A DNA stretch of 64,000 bases from Larus michahellis (Eukaryota; Chordata; Aves; Charadriiformes; Laridae). Below, piece by piece: positions 1 to 11,077 of the stretch. The notes under the pieces were generated by a model. The model saw only the letters and a program-made list of their open reading frames with translations, was not told the origin of the DNA and did not search any database. Position numbers and translations under genes: made by a program. How positions within the stretch are numbered: the stretch's first letter is position 1; the number at the start of each line of letters is the position of its first letter. The stretch covers positions 88,830,215 to 88,894,214 of the forward strand of contig NC_133896.1 of NCBI RefSeq assembly GCF_964199755.1. The letters run 5' to 3'.

Positions 1-417
1 GCGTCCTTCCCAAGCCCTGGCCAGGTCCTGTCACTCCTGATATCAGAAGCATTTTCAACCAGTAGTTATCTCCCACCCCAGCTGCACTACAACTTCCCTT
101 GGTGCTAATAGCGAATGAAACTCCTGTTTTAGTGGCTGTTGATTCACCAAATCCACCGGTCTCCACAGATTGAAAGGACAGGCTTTGGAGGATGAAAAAT
201 CCCAGTACCTTCACTGGGCAAAAATGGGATGGGCATCTCCAATTCTCCTCCTCCTCAGCTGTCAAACTGCTACTTCCCAAAGCAATATAAGTAAATATAT
301 TGCCTAAGTCCTGCTAGAAAGGGGCTGGATCTCAGTTTAACCAATGGCTTAGAACCAGGAAGAGAAGTCTCTCTTCTTCCTGATCATTTGAGAGCGAAAC
401 AAACTTCATCCCTGTCC
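1..417 (+). promoter_or_regulatory. Upstream/5' leader region of the first TRIM gene
   Basis: No coding exon is recognised here. The last ~50 bases share a 12-base motif (CTCTTCTTCCTG, near 371-382) with the region just before the second TRIM copy (6351-6362). This suggests the two copies were duplicated with their 5' leader, so part of this stretch is probably 5' UTR. No TATA box or CpG island is obvious, and the promoter itself cannot be placed. Confidence 0.35.
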
Positions 418-3400
418 ATGGCAGCCAGGACATCTGTGCAATGCCTCCAGGATGAAGCCTTGTGCTCCATCTGCCTGGAAATTTTCCAGGATCCTGTGTC
501 TATCCACTGCGGGCACAGCTTTTGCCGGGCGTGCATCACTCAGAACTGGGAAGGACTGACCACCAACTTCTCCTGCCCCCAGTGCAGGGAAGCAGTGCCC
601 CAGCAGAGCTTCCGACCCAACTGGGAGTTGGCCAACATCATTGAAGTAGCCAAGAGCTTGAACCTGCGACCGGTCAGAGAGGTAGATGGAGGGGAGAACT
701 TGTGCAAGGAGCACCAGGAAGCCCTGAAGCTCTTCTGCAAAGACGAAGAAAAGCTTATCTGCCTAGTGTGCGACAGGTCCAAGGTGCACTGTAACCATTC
801 TGTGGTTCCTGTGGATGAGGCTGCCCAGGAGTACGAGGTGAGGGGTTTATGGGCATGGTGAAGCACACAGGGCCAGAAGTTCCTGGTGGGTACACATACC
901 TGTATAGCCTTTGGCCTGTGGGATAAACCACCTGTGGACTCACCCATCCTTATTCTCTTGATACCAACTGTTGAGGTGGTGTTTTCCTGCCCTGAGGAAG
1001 AGGTGGACATAGGAGCACCATGCTCTCGGTGGACCAAGGGGTCTTCTCCCCCAGGATTCATCCATGAGCAGAGGCTTAGGCAAGAGAAAGAAACAGATGC
1101 ATATGATTTCTCACCACCGCAATCCCTATTTAACCTTTTAACCTCACAATTTGCAATGCCAGGGGTTTACTGAGCCTCATGAGGGTTTGTTTATCCAGCA
1201 GCCATAAATGGCTCTCTCCTCTGGGATGCAGGTTCCTTATCATGATCAGCTATGCTGAAGATCAGTAGGAAAAAAAAAAGGCAACAGAAAGGGATCCTCT
1301 GCTCTTCTCCTACCCCACGACTCCCTGAAATCTCCTTGACCTTTGTTTTTAAAAAAAAAAGAAAGGGGTGGGTGGCTGTAAATAACTCTGATGCCATTAA
1401 ACAAGGGACTTATGACTTTACTCTCAGAAGCGAATTCAGACCCAACTGCAACTTCTGAAATCAGAGCATGGGGCGCTTCAATCTTCTGTGGAGGACAGAC
1501 AAGACAGAGTCCAGGACTACACCGTAGGTGCCCATCTTCCTTGGCAGAGGATGGGGGAAGAAAGGAGGAACATCTCCTCTTCCTCTCTCGTATGGGTGGG
1601 TGATGCTCAAGGGGTGTGGGGAAGGGAGAGTGGGTTTGTATCTTCCTCAAATGGATTCTTTTTTATGGATCCCACTAATGCATGGCTCACCATTAGCCCC
1701 TGATGCTTTTGTTCTGCTCTCGGCTTTCCTTTACCTGCTTTGGCTTGCCCTTGGCAGAGAAGGGCAGAAGATACAAAGCAGAAGATTGTGACAGCATATA
1801 AGGAGTTTCACAAGTTCCTAGAGAAGCAGGAGTCCCTTTTCCTGGCCCAGCTGGAGCAGATGGACACAGAAATAATGAACACACATGAAGAAATCCTCAA
1901 CAGGCTTTTGGAGGAGACCACAAGCCTGGGCACGCTGATTGAGGAGATGGAGAGAATATGCCAGCAGCCAGACTGTGAGCTCCTGAAGGTGAGACCTCAG
2001 GCTTTCCAAACGTGCCGTGAAGGCACTGGTTGAGCACCAGCTTGGTCTCCAGCTCTCATTTTTGTACCCCAACATGCTAAAAGAGGGACTTCATTAGAGT
2101 GGGACCTGGTACTCCAAGGGGAGCTATTGTAGGTTACTAAGTCTCTTTTTCTCTCTCATCTAGGGCATCAAAGCCACCTTAAGCAGGTATGTGGTCCTTC
2201 TCTTATCAAAATTTCACCACAGTAGAGTAGCTTTGTGGCAGGGTACTGGGAGAAGTCATATAGGGACAGGTTGGCACTTCTGCAATATAGCCTTTGGACT
2301 TGACTGAGGACACTGGGGTTTGGAAGGAGGTCTCTCCCTCTCTTCTTAATTAATGACAAATTCAGACACATACTGGCACCAACAGCTCAGTCACCTGCAC
2401 AAGCTGAAGTAGAACAGGGCTCCATTTCTAACGGGTACAGGTTCCTACACTCTCAAAGTGAGTACCTGGTGGGAGCATGTTGGGGAAGAGTCTTAATTCA
2501 TTGCCGAAGAAATAGCTCAGCATAACAAAAATTAACATTGTCTTGGTACAAGTTGTCAGGGTGCAGCAAGGACTGATGGCTCCCTATGGACCTACATACA
2601 ACTGCACAGGGAGTGGAGACATCACCAGCCATAACCCCATTCCACATACCTGAGCAAGAAGAGCCAAGCAGGGCTAGGAAGAGCAGCTGGGGGCAGCCCA
2701 GATCATCAGGCAGGTCCGGTGGCAGGAGGCAGGACTAGGGGCAAGCCAAGAAGGCAGCCTGTGGGGTGGAGCTGCAGGGTCCATAGCCACATACAGAGGC
2801 TCCACTAAAGTAGCTTGCAAAAGAATTAGATGCTTCAAGGCTGAGCTTAAATAGAGCCCCTGGACCATGGGTGGGGATGTGGGGTCCCAGGTGGGTCTGC
2901 TCAGGGATGTTAATTCCCATTAGGACCCTGACACAATCACCTCATCCTTTCACAGCTGAAGCAAATCAATAAATGTCTACAAGGGTGATGTGTGATCATG
3001 TTGTGTAATTTGCTGTCTAAGATGTGTGACAAGGTACAGACCCATCATCTTCCCTCCACTACTTCTGCTGATAAAACATTGAGTAGCAAACCGCAACCAG
3101 GCGTAAATGCATCCCTTCTTCCCTTCCAGGTGCAAGAGGAAAATATTCTCACAATCACTTGATGTTTCCCCTGGGCTGGAAAAGAAATTCTGTGATTTCA
3201 CAGAAAAAATCACAGCTGTCAAGAAGGCTATGGAGAAATTTCAAGGTACTGTGCACTGGTCCAGAAAGGAAAATGCCATCATGCTTCTTGGTGGGGAGGG
3301 ATGGAGCAAAGCCTTGCAAAAGAAATACATCCTGGTTGTTGAATGAGGGATTTTTTTCAAGATCCAATAATGAGATTGCAAACAAGCAGTGATTGTTAGT

Positions 3401-4588
3401 CTGATATTGCCTGCCTGCTGCTGTTGTTGCCTGTTGCATCGAGTCCCATGTATTTTACATTAACTATGTGGAGTTAGTGTCTTGCTGCTGTCCCGTGCTC
3501 CTCATCGCAGACACGCTCCAATGCATCGCTGTATTAGTTTTCTTTGCAGCAGTCCCTCTGTGCGTGGGTGAATTTCATACGTGTAGTCCTGTTTTCCTCC
3601 TCTCCCTTCTCAAGTTTCTCTACGTTCCCCCAGACTTGTTCCTGACTCTCTGGATTTTTACAGCAATCCAGAATCAGACCAATTGATCTTTCTGCCTTTC
3701 ACATTTTTCTTTCTCTTTCCTCTAGACATACTGGATTTTGAACTTCCATTCACAAGTAAGTGAACCGAACACGTGCCCAACCGATCCAGCATATTAAATC
3801 AAAAAATAGGGTTAAACAACCTCTGCTGCCCCGAAAGATTAACCTAAACTTCTCTGCTGCCTCCTTTCCTCCTTATCCCATCCCGGTACCACCACGAGGC
3901 AATTCCTGGAGGGCTCCCATCTGGATTGAATGGATGGGAAGGGATAGAAAAAGCCCTGTGCCCCCCCAGATATGCTACAATGAGCCTGACTCTTTCTCCA
4001 CCTCCAGCACAGATGACACCGGACCTGAAGACAGCCAACGCCAGGCTTTACCTCTTGGAAGACGGCAAGTTCGTGCAGTGGATACCCCATGGGCAGGACC
4101 TGCCCTCCAACCCAAAGAAATTCAAAGTCGCGCGCTGCGTGCTGGGCTCAAGGGGCTTCATATTGGGTTGGCACTGCTGGGAGGTGGAGATCTGTAGAGA
4201 AGGCATGTGGGTCATTGGGGTGGCCAAGGAGTCAGTGCAAAGGCAGAGTTGGTTCCCTCTGAAGCCTGAAGCAGGCGTGTGGGCACTGTGTCATAACAGA
4301 CATGGGTATGAGGCTCTGACCTCTCCCAGTATCACCCCCTTGACTCTACACAATGTCCCCCAGCGGATACGAATCTGCTTGGACTGTCAGGAAGGCAGAG
4401 TGGTGTTTTTTGATGCTGTGAGCAAGGCACGGATTTTTGCTTTTCTGCAGGCTTCTTTCAAAGGGGAAACAGTTTACCCATGGTTTCTGGTGATGGAGGA
4501 CGCTCACCTCAAACTTTTTTCCCAAGGTACAGGAAAAAAACCCAACAAACCCATTCCACTCACCCTTGGGAAAAAAACCAGGACCTGA
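418..4588 (+). CDS. TRIM-family E3 ubiquitin ligase (RING, B-box 2, coiled coil, PRY-SPRY), TRIM7/TRIM27/TRIM39-like
   Basis: Seven coding exons join in frame: 418-837, 1428-1523, 1758-1988, 2164-2186, 3130-3245, 3726-3755 and 4008-4588, each bounded by AG/GT. They sum to 1497 bp (498 residues). The 96, 231, 23 and 116 bp exons are the classic sizes of SPRY-type TRIM genes. The RING finger has Cys16, Cys19, Cys31, His33, Cys36, Cys39, Cys53 and Cys56. The B-box 2 has all eight ligands (Cys96, His99, Cys107, Asp110, Cys115, Cys118, His124, His127). A coiled coil spans about 141-285 and the PRY-SPRY about 310-490 (LDxxTAN-like start, WxVGVA-like core). Family knowledge: the RING recruits an E2 for ubiquitin transfer, the coiled coil dimerises, and the SPRY binds the target. 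The start is the ATG at 418, because the reading frame upstream of it has only non-ATG codons. The exact orthologue is uncertain; the protein could be a lineage-specific TRIM. An antiviral or immune role is inferred from the family, not seen. Confidence 0.88.
2187..3129 (+). other. Fourth intron of the TRIM gene
   Basis: This is the longest intron of the gene, between the 23-bp exon and the 116-bp exon. It starts GTATGT and ends CCTTCCAG. I see no additional exon, repeat family or RNA gene in it. The other introns (838-1427, 1524-1757, 1989-2163, 3246-3725, 3756-4007) are equally plain; the first contains two short A-runs near 1270 and 1350. Confidence 0.7.
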
Positions 4589-4634
4589 GTTTTGTCACAA
4601 TTCCACTATAAGCCTCTGCAGCTCCAGGTCCTAC

Positions 4635-4640
4635 AATAAA
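4635..4640 (+). terminator. Candidate polyadenylation signal AATAAA of the TRIM gene
   Basis: A canonical AATAAA hexamer lies 46 bases after the TGA stop at 4586-4588. It would give a very short 3' UTR. A weaker ATTAAA-type signal and T-rich stretches lie at about 5145-5210 and could mark a longer form. Transcript ends cannot be decided from sequence alone. Confidence 0.5.
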
Positions 4641-6197
4641 CGTGGGCTATGCAAAATGTTGCGTGGAGCAGGATGTCTGCAAAGCTTTTGCATGGCTCCA
4701 AGCTCTGATGACCCTCCAGAAATTCCCATCCTGGGCTGCAGAGACTGGACAGCCTTAGATCCGTCTCTCTATCCCAGGTGCTACCATAGCTGGAGGTGGA
4801 GCCACCGGGAAAAAGGGGAATTGGTGGGATCAGAGAGACCATATGCCAGGGACAACCTAAAAAAGGAATCAAGGGAAGGGAGACTCCCCAGGCGTATCCC
4901 AACCTCAATGATTGTTTATGTGTTTAATGCAAAATACAGACATAGCTGCTGGAGCTGGCACATTCCCTGCCATCAAGGACAACCTTTTCCCTCCAGCCCA
5001 AGCCTCAGATGAAAGGGAAATGAAAAGGTAGCAGCGTTCAGGTTTCTTTCTTTTAGTAAGGAATGGGACCATTTCCGTGCCTTAAACTGTATTTTAATCT
5101 TTTAATCACTAATTCCTGGCTGCCTGTAAGTTTGCACTAATGGAGAATTAAAACTAAATGTGCAATTCTAAGTAATTTTTGTCTTGTGTGTTTTTTGTTT
5201 TTTTTCTGTGAGTTTTCTTTGGAAGTTTAAAATAACCAGAGGAAGGAAAAATCATCCTTTTTCTTCTCTAAAACCCACTGCACAGGGAGATGATAAATGT
5301 GAGTTTTCTGCACTGTCAAACACAGCAAGTCTGTGGAAATAGAGGTGGTGAAAAGTCAGCAGCAATGCAGGAGAAGGAGTCATCTGCAGCTCGGATGGAT
5401 CCTGACTCAATGTGTAAAGGGGGAGTCAGAACTGGGAATAAATACCTAGAAATGGGACTGCTCCTTTTGGTGCTGGCTCAGTGTGATCCTTGATGCACTG
5501 GGCTTTAGTCAAGCAAGAGACTGGACTTTTCCCTTGAGAATATACAACAAACCCAGAAGTTCAGATGAGGGTCCATCAAGTCCTTGTCCTATCCCCAAAA
5601 GCAGATGCTTAGGAAAGCAGATAAAAGAGGGCAAGGATTACTATGGGCCCAGTAGCTCTGTTTATGCAGCCTAAATGGGTAATTAAACAATTAAAAGGGT
5701 ATAATGAGAGGCATGGAGAGATCTGATGTTTGGTTCTGTCCTCTCTCTAACCCTGTTGGGCAGTTGCAGACAGTGATTTGATCCTTCTCCATTCCAGGAT
5801 GGATAATCCCAGTCTCTCCCCGTCCATGCTGGGCTTCAGTTTGGTGGTGTGACCCTGTCTGCTTTGTACTGGGAAGCCCCAATCTGGTCCCCATACCCAA
5901 GTACGGCCTCACATGTGCTGATGCGGGGGAGCAATCCCTCCCCTCTCCACTCTTGTTAATGCAGACCCATATGGGGTTGATGATGCCTTTGGTGCACGGT
6001 TCCACCGCTGACTCATGGACAGCTTGTCACCCCCAAAGTCGTGTTCCATGGTTGGTCCTGGTGCAGGACGGCATCCCACCCTCAGTTCCATGAGATGTCT
6101 CCCAAGCACTTCTCCAGCCTCTCCTGGTCCCGCTGAAGAGCAGCCCTGCCTTCCTGCCTCCTATCTGCTAATTCACATCTGGTTCAGAAAGTCAACT
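4641..6197. other. Intergenic DNA between the two TRIM copies
   Basis: Apart from a possible extended 3' UTR of the first TRIM gene (to about 5210), I recognise nothing in this stretch. Several short open frames exist, but none has a domain, a paralogous exon or splice sites that continue a gene. No CR1 element is visible. Confidence 0.5.
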
Positions 6198-6208
6198 GAA
6201 CTGAAACT
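6198..6208 (+). promoter_or_regulatory. Possible IRF-type element upstream of the second TRIM copy
   Basis: The sequence GAACTGAAACT contains the IRF core AANNGAAA and lies about 205 bases before the ATG of the RING exon at 6412. Many TRIM genes respond to interferon through such sites. A single short match like this is expected often by chance, so it is a weak candidate. Confidence 0.2.
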
Positions 6209-6411
6209 GATGGGAGGCTGGCAGGAGATAAGGAGGAAGCATAGTGAGCTCTCACCCTCTTCTCACTCCTCTCTGTGCTGTCGTTTTGTGGCGTTAGGGC
6301 TGGCAGTTATTTCCCCCATTTGCAACCAAGCCAGAAGGAGGAAGATCCTCCTCTTCTTCCTGCAAAGCGAAGCTCATTTGACCCTATCGTGGAGGTAGGT
6401 TGGGAGGAGCC

Positions 6412-6814
6412 ATGGCTACACAGAGCCCAATGGAAAGCCTGCATAGCGAAGCCTCCTGCTCCATCTGCCTGGGTTATTTCCAAGACCCTGTCTCCATCCA
6501 CTGCGGTCACAACTTCTGCCGGCCATGCATTGCCCGCTGCTGGGAAGGGCTGGAGGCACATTTCTCCTGCCTGCAGTGCAGGCAGAAGGCTTTGCAGAAG
6601 AGTTTCCATCCCGGCAGAGAGCTGGAAAACATTGCTGAAATCACCAGGCAGCGGGCAGGACGAGGAGGAGGACAGGAGGATGTGTGCAAGCAGCACCAGG
6701 AGGCTCTGAAACTCTTCTGCAAGGAGGACCAGCAGCCCCTCTGCGTGGTGTACGACAGGTCTCAGGCTCACCGCTTCCATGCCATGGTTCCCGTCAAAGA
6801 AGCTGCTTTATAAG
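6412..6814 (+). pseudogene. Broken TRIM paralogue, exon 1 (RING + damaged B-box), premature stop
   Basis: This is a second copy of the RING/B-box exon, in the same orientation as the intact TRIM gene and clearly paralogous to it. An ATG at 6412 opens 133 codons and a TAA ends them at 6811-6813. The RING ligands are all present (Cys16, Cys19, Cys31, His33, Cys36, Cys39, Cys53, Cys56), but the proline of the final CPxC is leucine. In the B-box, the cysteine expected at residue 114 is tyrosine, which removes a zinc ligand. Near its end the intact copy reads AAQEYE before the splice donor. Here about five bases are lost, the frame shifts, and TAA falls one base before the conserved donor (GT at 6815). 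No functional coiled-coil or SPRY exons follow. The copy is probably a pseudogene, but a RING-only protein could still be made. Confidence 0.82.
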
Positions 6815-7721
6815 GTAAAGCTGGGAATGTGCTTGTATTTCCCCGCCTCACGGAAAATCCCTTTCCAAGGGCAAAGTGCAGTCGTTCAGCTGCATCTACT
6901 GTCTGTGGCGCAGCTGCAAACAGGGATCTTTGGGTGTCATTTACCCATGTGCTTCCTGTTGGCATTTTATTGCATGGATGTTTGGTTTTTTGCAATGATC
7001 CTATTGGGATTTCCCCCCCACCCCCTCCCTTAATTTATTCATCTTTGCCAATAGCCTGGGAGAAGTGAAAAAAAACCTTGTTAGCTTTTTTCCTCTTTGA
7101 ACTCTGCTATTGGCTTGACTGTACTGAAATACTGAAAATGATAAATATTCAAAATCTGTAAAAATGCCCAAGAATTTTTTTTTACATGTTTACATCAGTA
7201 ATTGAGGGTAATTTTGCATATTTGTTCTCCTATTCACTGTTTCTTTAGTTGAAAATACAGAAAAATAACTTTTTTCTGTATCTTCCCTTTCTCTGCTCCC
7301 TTTCTGCTTTCCTGCTGATCCAAACCTGTTTTCATCATCTTTCTTAACAGAAAATTGAGCATGTGGCAGAGCTGTGCAAACACAGAGCAACACTGTGCAG
7401 CATTAATGGGAGGAACTCCTTGCTGCAAGACAGTGATGCTGAAGGTTTCTGAGGGTTCAATAAAGCACTTATATAAATGAACAGTAAATAAATCCACTGA
7501 GGGTTATGAAATACAGAGATATTTATCCCAGAGCTACCAATTTCTGGAGGCAGCGAGTGTTTTTGAGGGACATAGTGCTATGCACTTATCTTGCTCTTGC
7601 ATGCTTCCCTAGGCTATTGATTACTGTTGGTGTTTTGCTCTTCTGCAGAATTTTTCCCATGCTTACAGGTTGCATTTTCTTTGCCCAGCTCTTCAGAGCA
7701 TCATAGGTTGCTTGTGGACAT
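6815..7721 (+). other. Former first intron of the broken TRIM copy, before the CR1
   Basis: The stretch begins with GTAAAG at the ancestral splice donor. It is AT-rich with T-runs near 7085 and 7176, and I recognise no exon in it. The CR1 at about 7723 interrupts the former intron. Confidence 0.45.
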
Positions 7722-7722
7722 T

Positions 7723-8336
7723 CATAGAATCATAGAATGGTTTGGGTTGGAAGGGACCTTAAAGATCATCTAGTTCCAACCCCCCTGGCATGGGCAGGGA
7801 CACCTCCCACTAGACCAGGCTGCTCAAAGCCCCATCCAGCCTGGCCTTGAACACTTCCAGGGATGGGGCATCCACAACTTCTCTGGGCAACCTGTCCCAG
7901 TGTCTCACCACCCTCACAGTAAAGAATTTCTTCCTGATATCTAACAAAAATCTCCCCTCTTTCAGTTTAAAACCGTTACTCGTCATCCTATTGCAACATG
8001 CCCTGATAAAGAGTCCCTCCCCATCTCTCCTGTAGGCCCCCTTCAGGTATTAGAAGGCCGCTATAAGGTCTCCCCGGAGCCTTCTCTTCTCCAGGCTGAA
8101 CAACCCCAACTCTCTCAGCCTGTCCTCATAGCAGAGGCGCTCCAGCCCTCTGATCGTTTTTGTGACCCTCCGCTGGACTCGTTACAGCAGGTCCACGTCC
8201 TTCTTATGCTGACCCCAGAGGTGGACACAGTACTCCAGGTGGGGTCTCACCAGAGTGGAGTAGAGGGGGATAATCACCCCCCTTGACCTGCTGGCCACGC
8301 TTCTTTTGATGCAGCCTAGGATGCACTTGGCTTTCG
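7723..8336 (-). mobile_element. CR1 LINE fragment, 5' truncated
   Basis: On the + strand it begins with the reverse complement of the CR1 3' terminus (AATCATAGAATGGTTTGGG at about 7728). It continues through the typical 3' UTR and the end of the reverse-transcriptase ORF, in reverse order, to about 8336. It is well preserved, indicating a relatively young subfamily. No open reading frame survives across it, so it cannot move by itself. It lies between exon 1 and the exon-2 relic of the broken TRIM copy. Confidence 0.92.
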
Positions 8337-8479
8337 TTCCTCCTCCTCCAGCTCTGCTGCTTGCAGAGGAGCCAGTGTTTAGGCGAAACCTCTCCTATAT
8401 AAGACAAAGGCAGAAGTAATTGTAAAGGAAAAAGGGATTTTACTCAGTTCCTCTAAGAACATCTTTTCTTTTTCCTCAG

Positions 8480-8571
8480 GAAGAAATCCAGGCTCACCTA
8501 CAGGCTTTAAGGAAGAGAGAGAAAAAATCCTGGAAAGCAGAAAAACAAGAGTAAGGAAGAGCTTGTACCTG
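8480..8571 (+). pseudogene. Relic of TRIM exon 2 (start of coiled coil), first copy
   Basis: A segment flanked by a good acceptor (TTTCCTCAG) and a donor (GTAGGT) encodes EEIQAHLQALRK, the standard start of TRIM exon 2. It is 92 bp long instead of 96. The missing four bases shift the frame and bring in a TAA; the other frame then continues with EEREKILE-like coiled-coil sequence up to the donor. It most likely belonged to the broken TRIM copy at 6412 and was separated from it by the CR1 insertion. Confidence 0.75.
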
Positions 8572-8581
8572 GTAGGTGCCC

Positions 8582-10340
8582 TCCAGTAGGAGCCTGGGGA
8601 AAGGCGGGTCCCTCCACGCACCTCAGCACTAATGGTGTATTCTGAGGCTGGATCTTACCTATTTGATTTGCAGAGTGTAGTACCATTTGTTCTGGGCACC
8701 TGGCTGTCCCTGTGTTTTTCTGGTGGGATTTCATATCAGCTGGAGCTGGGGAGATAACATTGCAGTCTGTACCAGACTGGGTAGAAAGTCCTCCGCCTAG
8801 TATAGAGAGGTGGGCTGGATGGGTTTTTTCCCCTAAACTCTATAAATCTTCCTCTTACAGAGCCCAGTTGAGGTTGCATCTTTTGGTTTTTCTTCCAGAT
8901 TAAGCCTCCTGAATAGTCCCTGCTACCACCTAAATCACCAGCAAAATGGTTTAGTGTTAAATTCACCCTTGTATTGACTGCATATCACTGAGGACATGGT
9001 ATCCTGAGACCAACCTGGTGGCCTGGAAGCACTAATCTGTTTTTCCTGGGTGTGGTAAGATTTTTCTGTAGCCCGCATCATCTCCTGCCCATCTTGTGGA
9101 GCTTCACCTGAGGCTACTCTGATTCTTCTGCAAAGGTCATTGCAGCCCCACAGACTCTGTCAGCCCCAGAGATGTGCAACTAATAGAAACTAGAATGATG
9201 TAAAAATAATCCATGAGGGAAGTTTTTGCCAGTGTTTCAGGTGCTAAAGTTGTAGAGAGGTTGTGGCATGCCTTCTGCTGCGTAGGGAGGTCTCCTGCCC
9301 CTCTTTCATCCCCTTTGCCCTCATCTCTGATCCTGGCAGGAGAAAACCAAAAATGAAGGGGAAGAAGATAGTGTGTGAATTCGAGCAAAGCAGCCCAGCT
9401 CACATGGAGGTGCCTCATTAGATGAAAACATTTACTTGGTTGCACCCACCTCCTGCATCTGGCACGACCGATTGCCTCCCAACCTGCTCACTCAATGCCA
9501 TGTTTCCATGGGAAGTGGTTGCAGGGCGTTTGCTTCCAGTCCTGCCATTCCTGGAGCCTGCAGGGCTTTTCCTGATGGGAATAGTTTTGTTGGAAATGAG
9601 ACTTGCATCTCCAAACCTGGCCAAGTGACCGCAACTGGGAAAGTTATCTCACTTGGTAGCCTTTCAGCTGGGTCACAGTGACCCTGTCTCTAAAACTCCC
9701 AGTTGCTGCCATGCAAATAGAAACATATATTTAGCCATGGAGCTTAACAAAAGAGCAGTGGGTTATAAATTGCTTGGAAACATTTCCCTGAGACCTCAGA
9801 GTCAGGACAGTGCTTCTTGGAGGGCACGTAGTGATGGGCGGCATGGCAGCCCATTAGTGGCAGGGGTCCCAAGGACCCTAACTTGTCCCCCTTTGTGCGC
9901 ATTGAGTTGCAGCCCCTCTTCCATCACCTACAAGTTTCTGGTTGCACATTCTCCCCCTGTTTTCTTATGCTTTCCCCATCCATGGTCCCACTAAGCCTCA
10001 AGTGCTCCTCACCCTCCCGGCAGCCTAAATGTCTATTGCCTCCAGCACTTTTGTGGGAGGGTTGATGGCTTTGCCTAGTGCCCAGCCCTAAGAAGAGAAG
10101 GACAAAAGCGGTGAGGTGACAGGCTTCAACAGTTCCCCACAATAAAAATCTGGAAGATTAAAAAGGGAGAAACACGATGCTCCCAGCACATCAGGCCAAG
10201 TGTGTCACCACCTCCTGCCCAGGAGACACAGCACAAAGAGCTGACTCGCAGGATTAATGCATCTATGCTGCAGTTTTGCCCAGGACTGGGAAGGAACAGG
10301 AAGAGAAAGATCCAGCCCCATCAAAGCGATAAAAACAACA
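8582..10340 (+). other. Gene-free stretch between the two TRIM exon-2 relics
   Basis: I see no exon, RNA gene or known repeat here. Short open frames occur on both strands but lack splice context and recognisable domains. It may be intron of the broken TRIM copy, or spacer between two partial duplicates. Confidence 0.4.
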
Positions 10341-10361
10341 GGTTTTTTTAGTTCACTTCAG

Positions 10362-10457
10362 AAGAAATTCAGGCAGATATTAAGTTTTATGAAGGAAGAG
10401 AGAGAAGGTCTCTGAGGAAGGACAGCTACCCTGGAGTGCAGAAAACTGGAGGATCTG
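10362..10457 (+). pseudogene. Second relic of TRIM exon 2
   Basis: This segment is exactly 96 bp, the family length, between an acceptor (CACTTCAG) and a donor (GTAGGT). It encodes EIQADIKF in one frame and MKEEREGL in another, so it carries at least one small insertion, and an in-frame TGA follows. It is a second copy of the same exon type as 8480-8571. That indicates a partial duplication inside the cluster, or the remains of a third TRIM gene. Confidence 0.7.
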
Positions 10458-10794
10458 GTAGGTGTCAAGTCCTTAGGCAGTAACACACCAACTTTAGGGT
10501 CATTTCCTTAGATCCTTTTTGGTTGCTTTGTACCACTACTGTGCTGGTAAGTACACAAATATCATGGCTTTCTGCTCAAGTTCATGCAAGTGTGTTAGTA
10601 GCTTTTAACAGCATCTTTCCTCCCAAATCTGTGTTGCCTTTGCCTATCAAGATTGATTTATTTTTTTTCCCCAACAAGGTTTCTCCAGGAATTCAAGAAA
10701 AATTAATAGGGATTTGGGTTCATAGGTGATGTCCTGTGGGAAATGCCTTTCCTTGAATTCTTCACTGCTCCTTCATTTGCATCTGAAAAGGGGA

Positions 10795-11020
10795 GGAGAG
10801 AAGCTGAGCTCTGGAAGACTGTGCTGAGATTTCAGTCACACTGCAGGTCCCAGGAGGACATGAGTTCTTCTTGCTTTCACAGCTGGAAGACATGAAAAAT
10901 GATACTGAGAAGAGGCAGGTGAAAAATGCCACCAAATTCTTGGAGGAGATTTCCTAGCTGGACACCCTGACATAAGGGCAAGAAAAGAAGAATCAGCAAT
11001 CAGCGAATGAATTCATCCAG
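10795..11020 (+). pseudogene. Relic of TRIM exon 3 (coiled coil)
   Basis: Read in pieces, the segment encodes HEFFLLSQLEDM, KRQVKNATKFLEEIS and QQSANEFIQ, in the order and spacing of TRIM exon 3 (compare LFLAQLEQM and LEETTSLGTL in the intact gene). It has at least two stops (TAG and TAA) and small frameshifts near its start. Where the exon should end in a GT donor, the sequence reads TTTACAG, so the splice site is lost. With the 96-bp relic at 10362 it forms the tail of a dead TRIM copy. No 23-bp exon or SPRY exon follows before the CR1 at 11080. Confidence 0.72.
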
Positions 11021-11077
11021 TTTACAGCTTTTCAAGGGAAAATTGTAGGGAGGGTCCTCCCCACCAGGTAGCTACTG

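Noticed and set aside
3760-4197. A 145-codon + strand frame overlapping the start of the SPRY exon.
   Set aside because: It crosses the intron and is out of frame with the SPRY domain; the splice structure of the TRIM gene explains the region.
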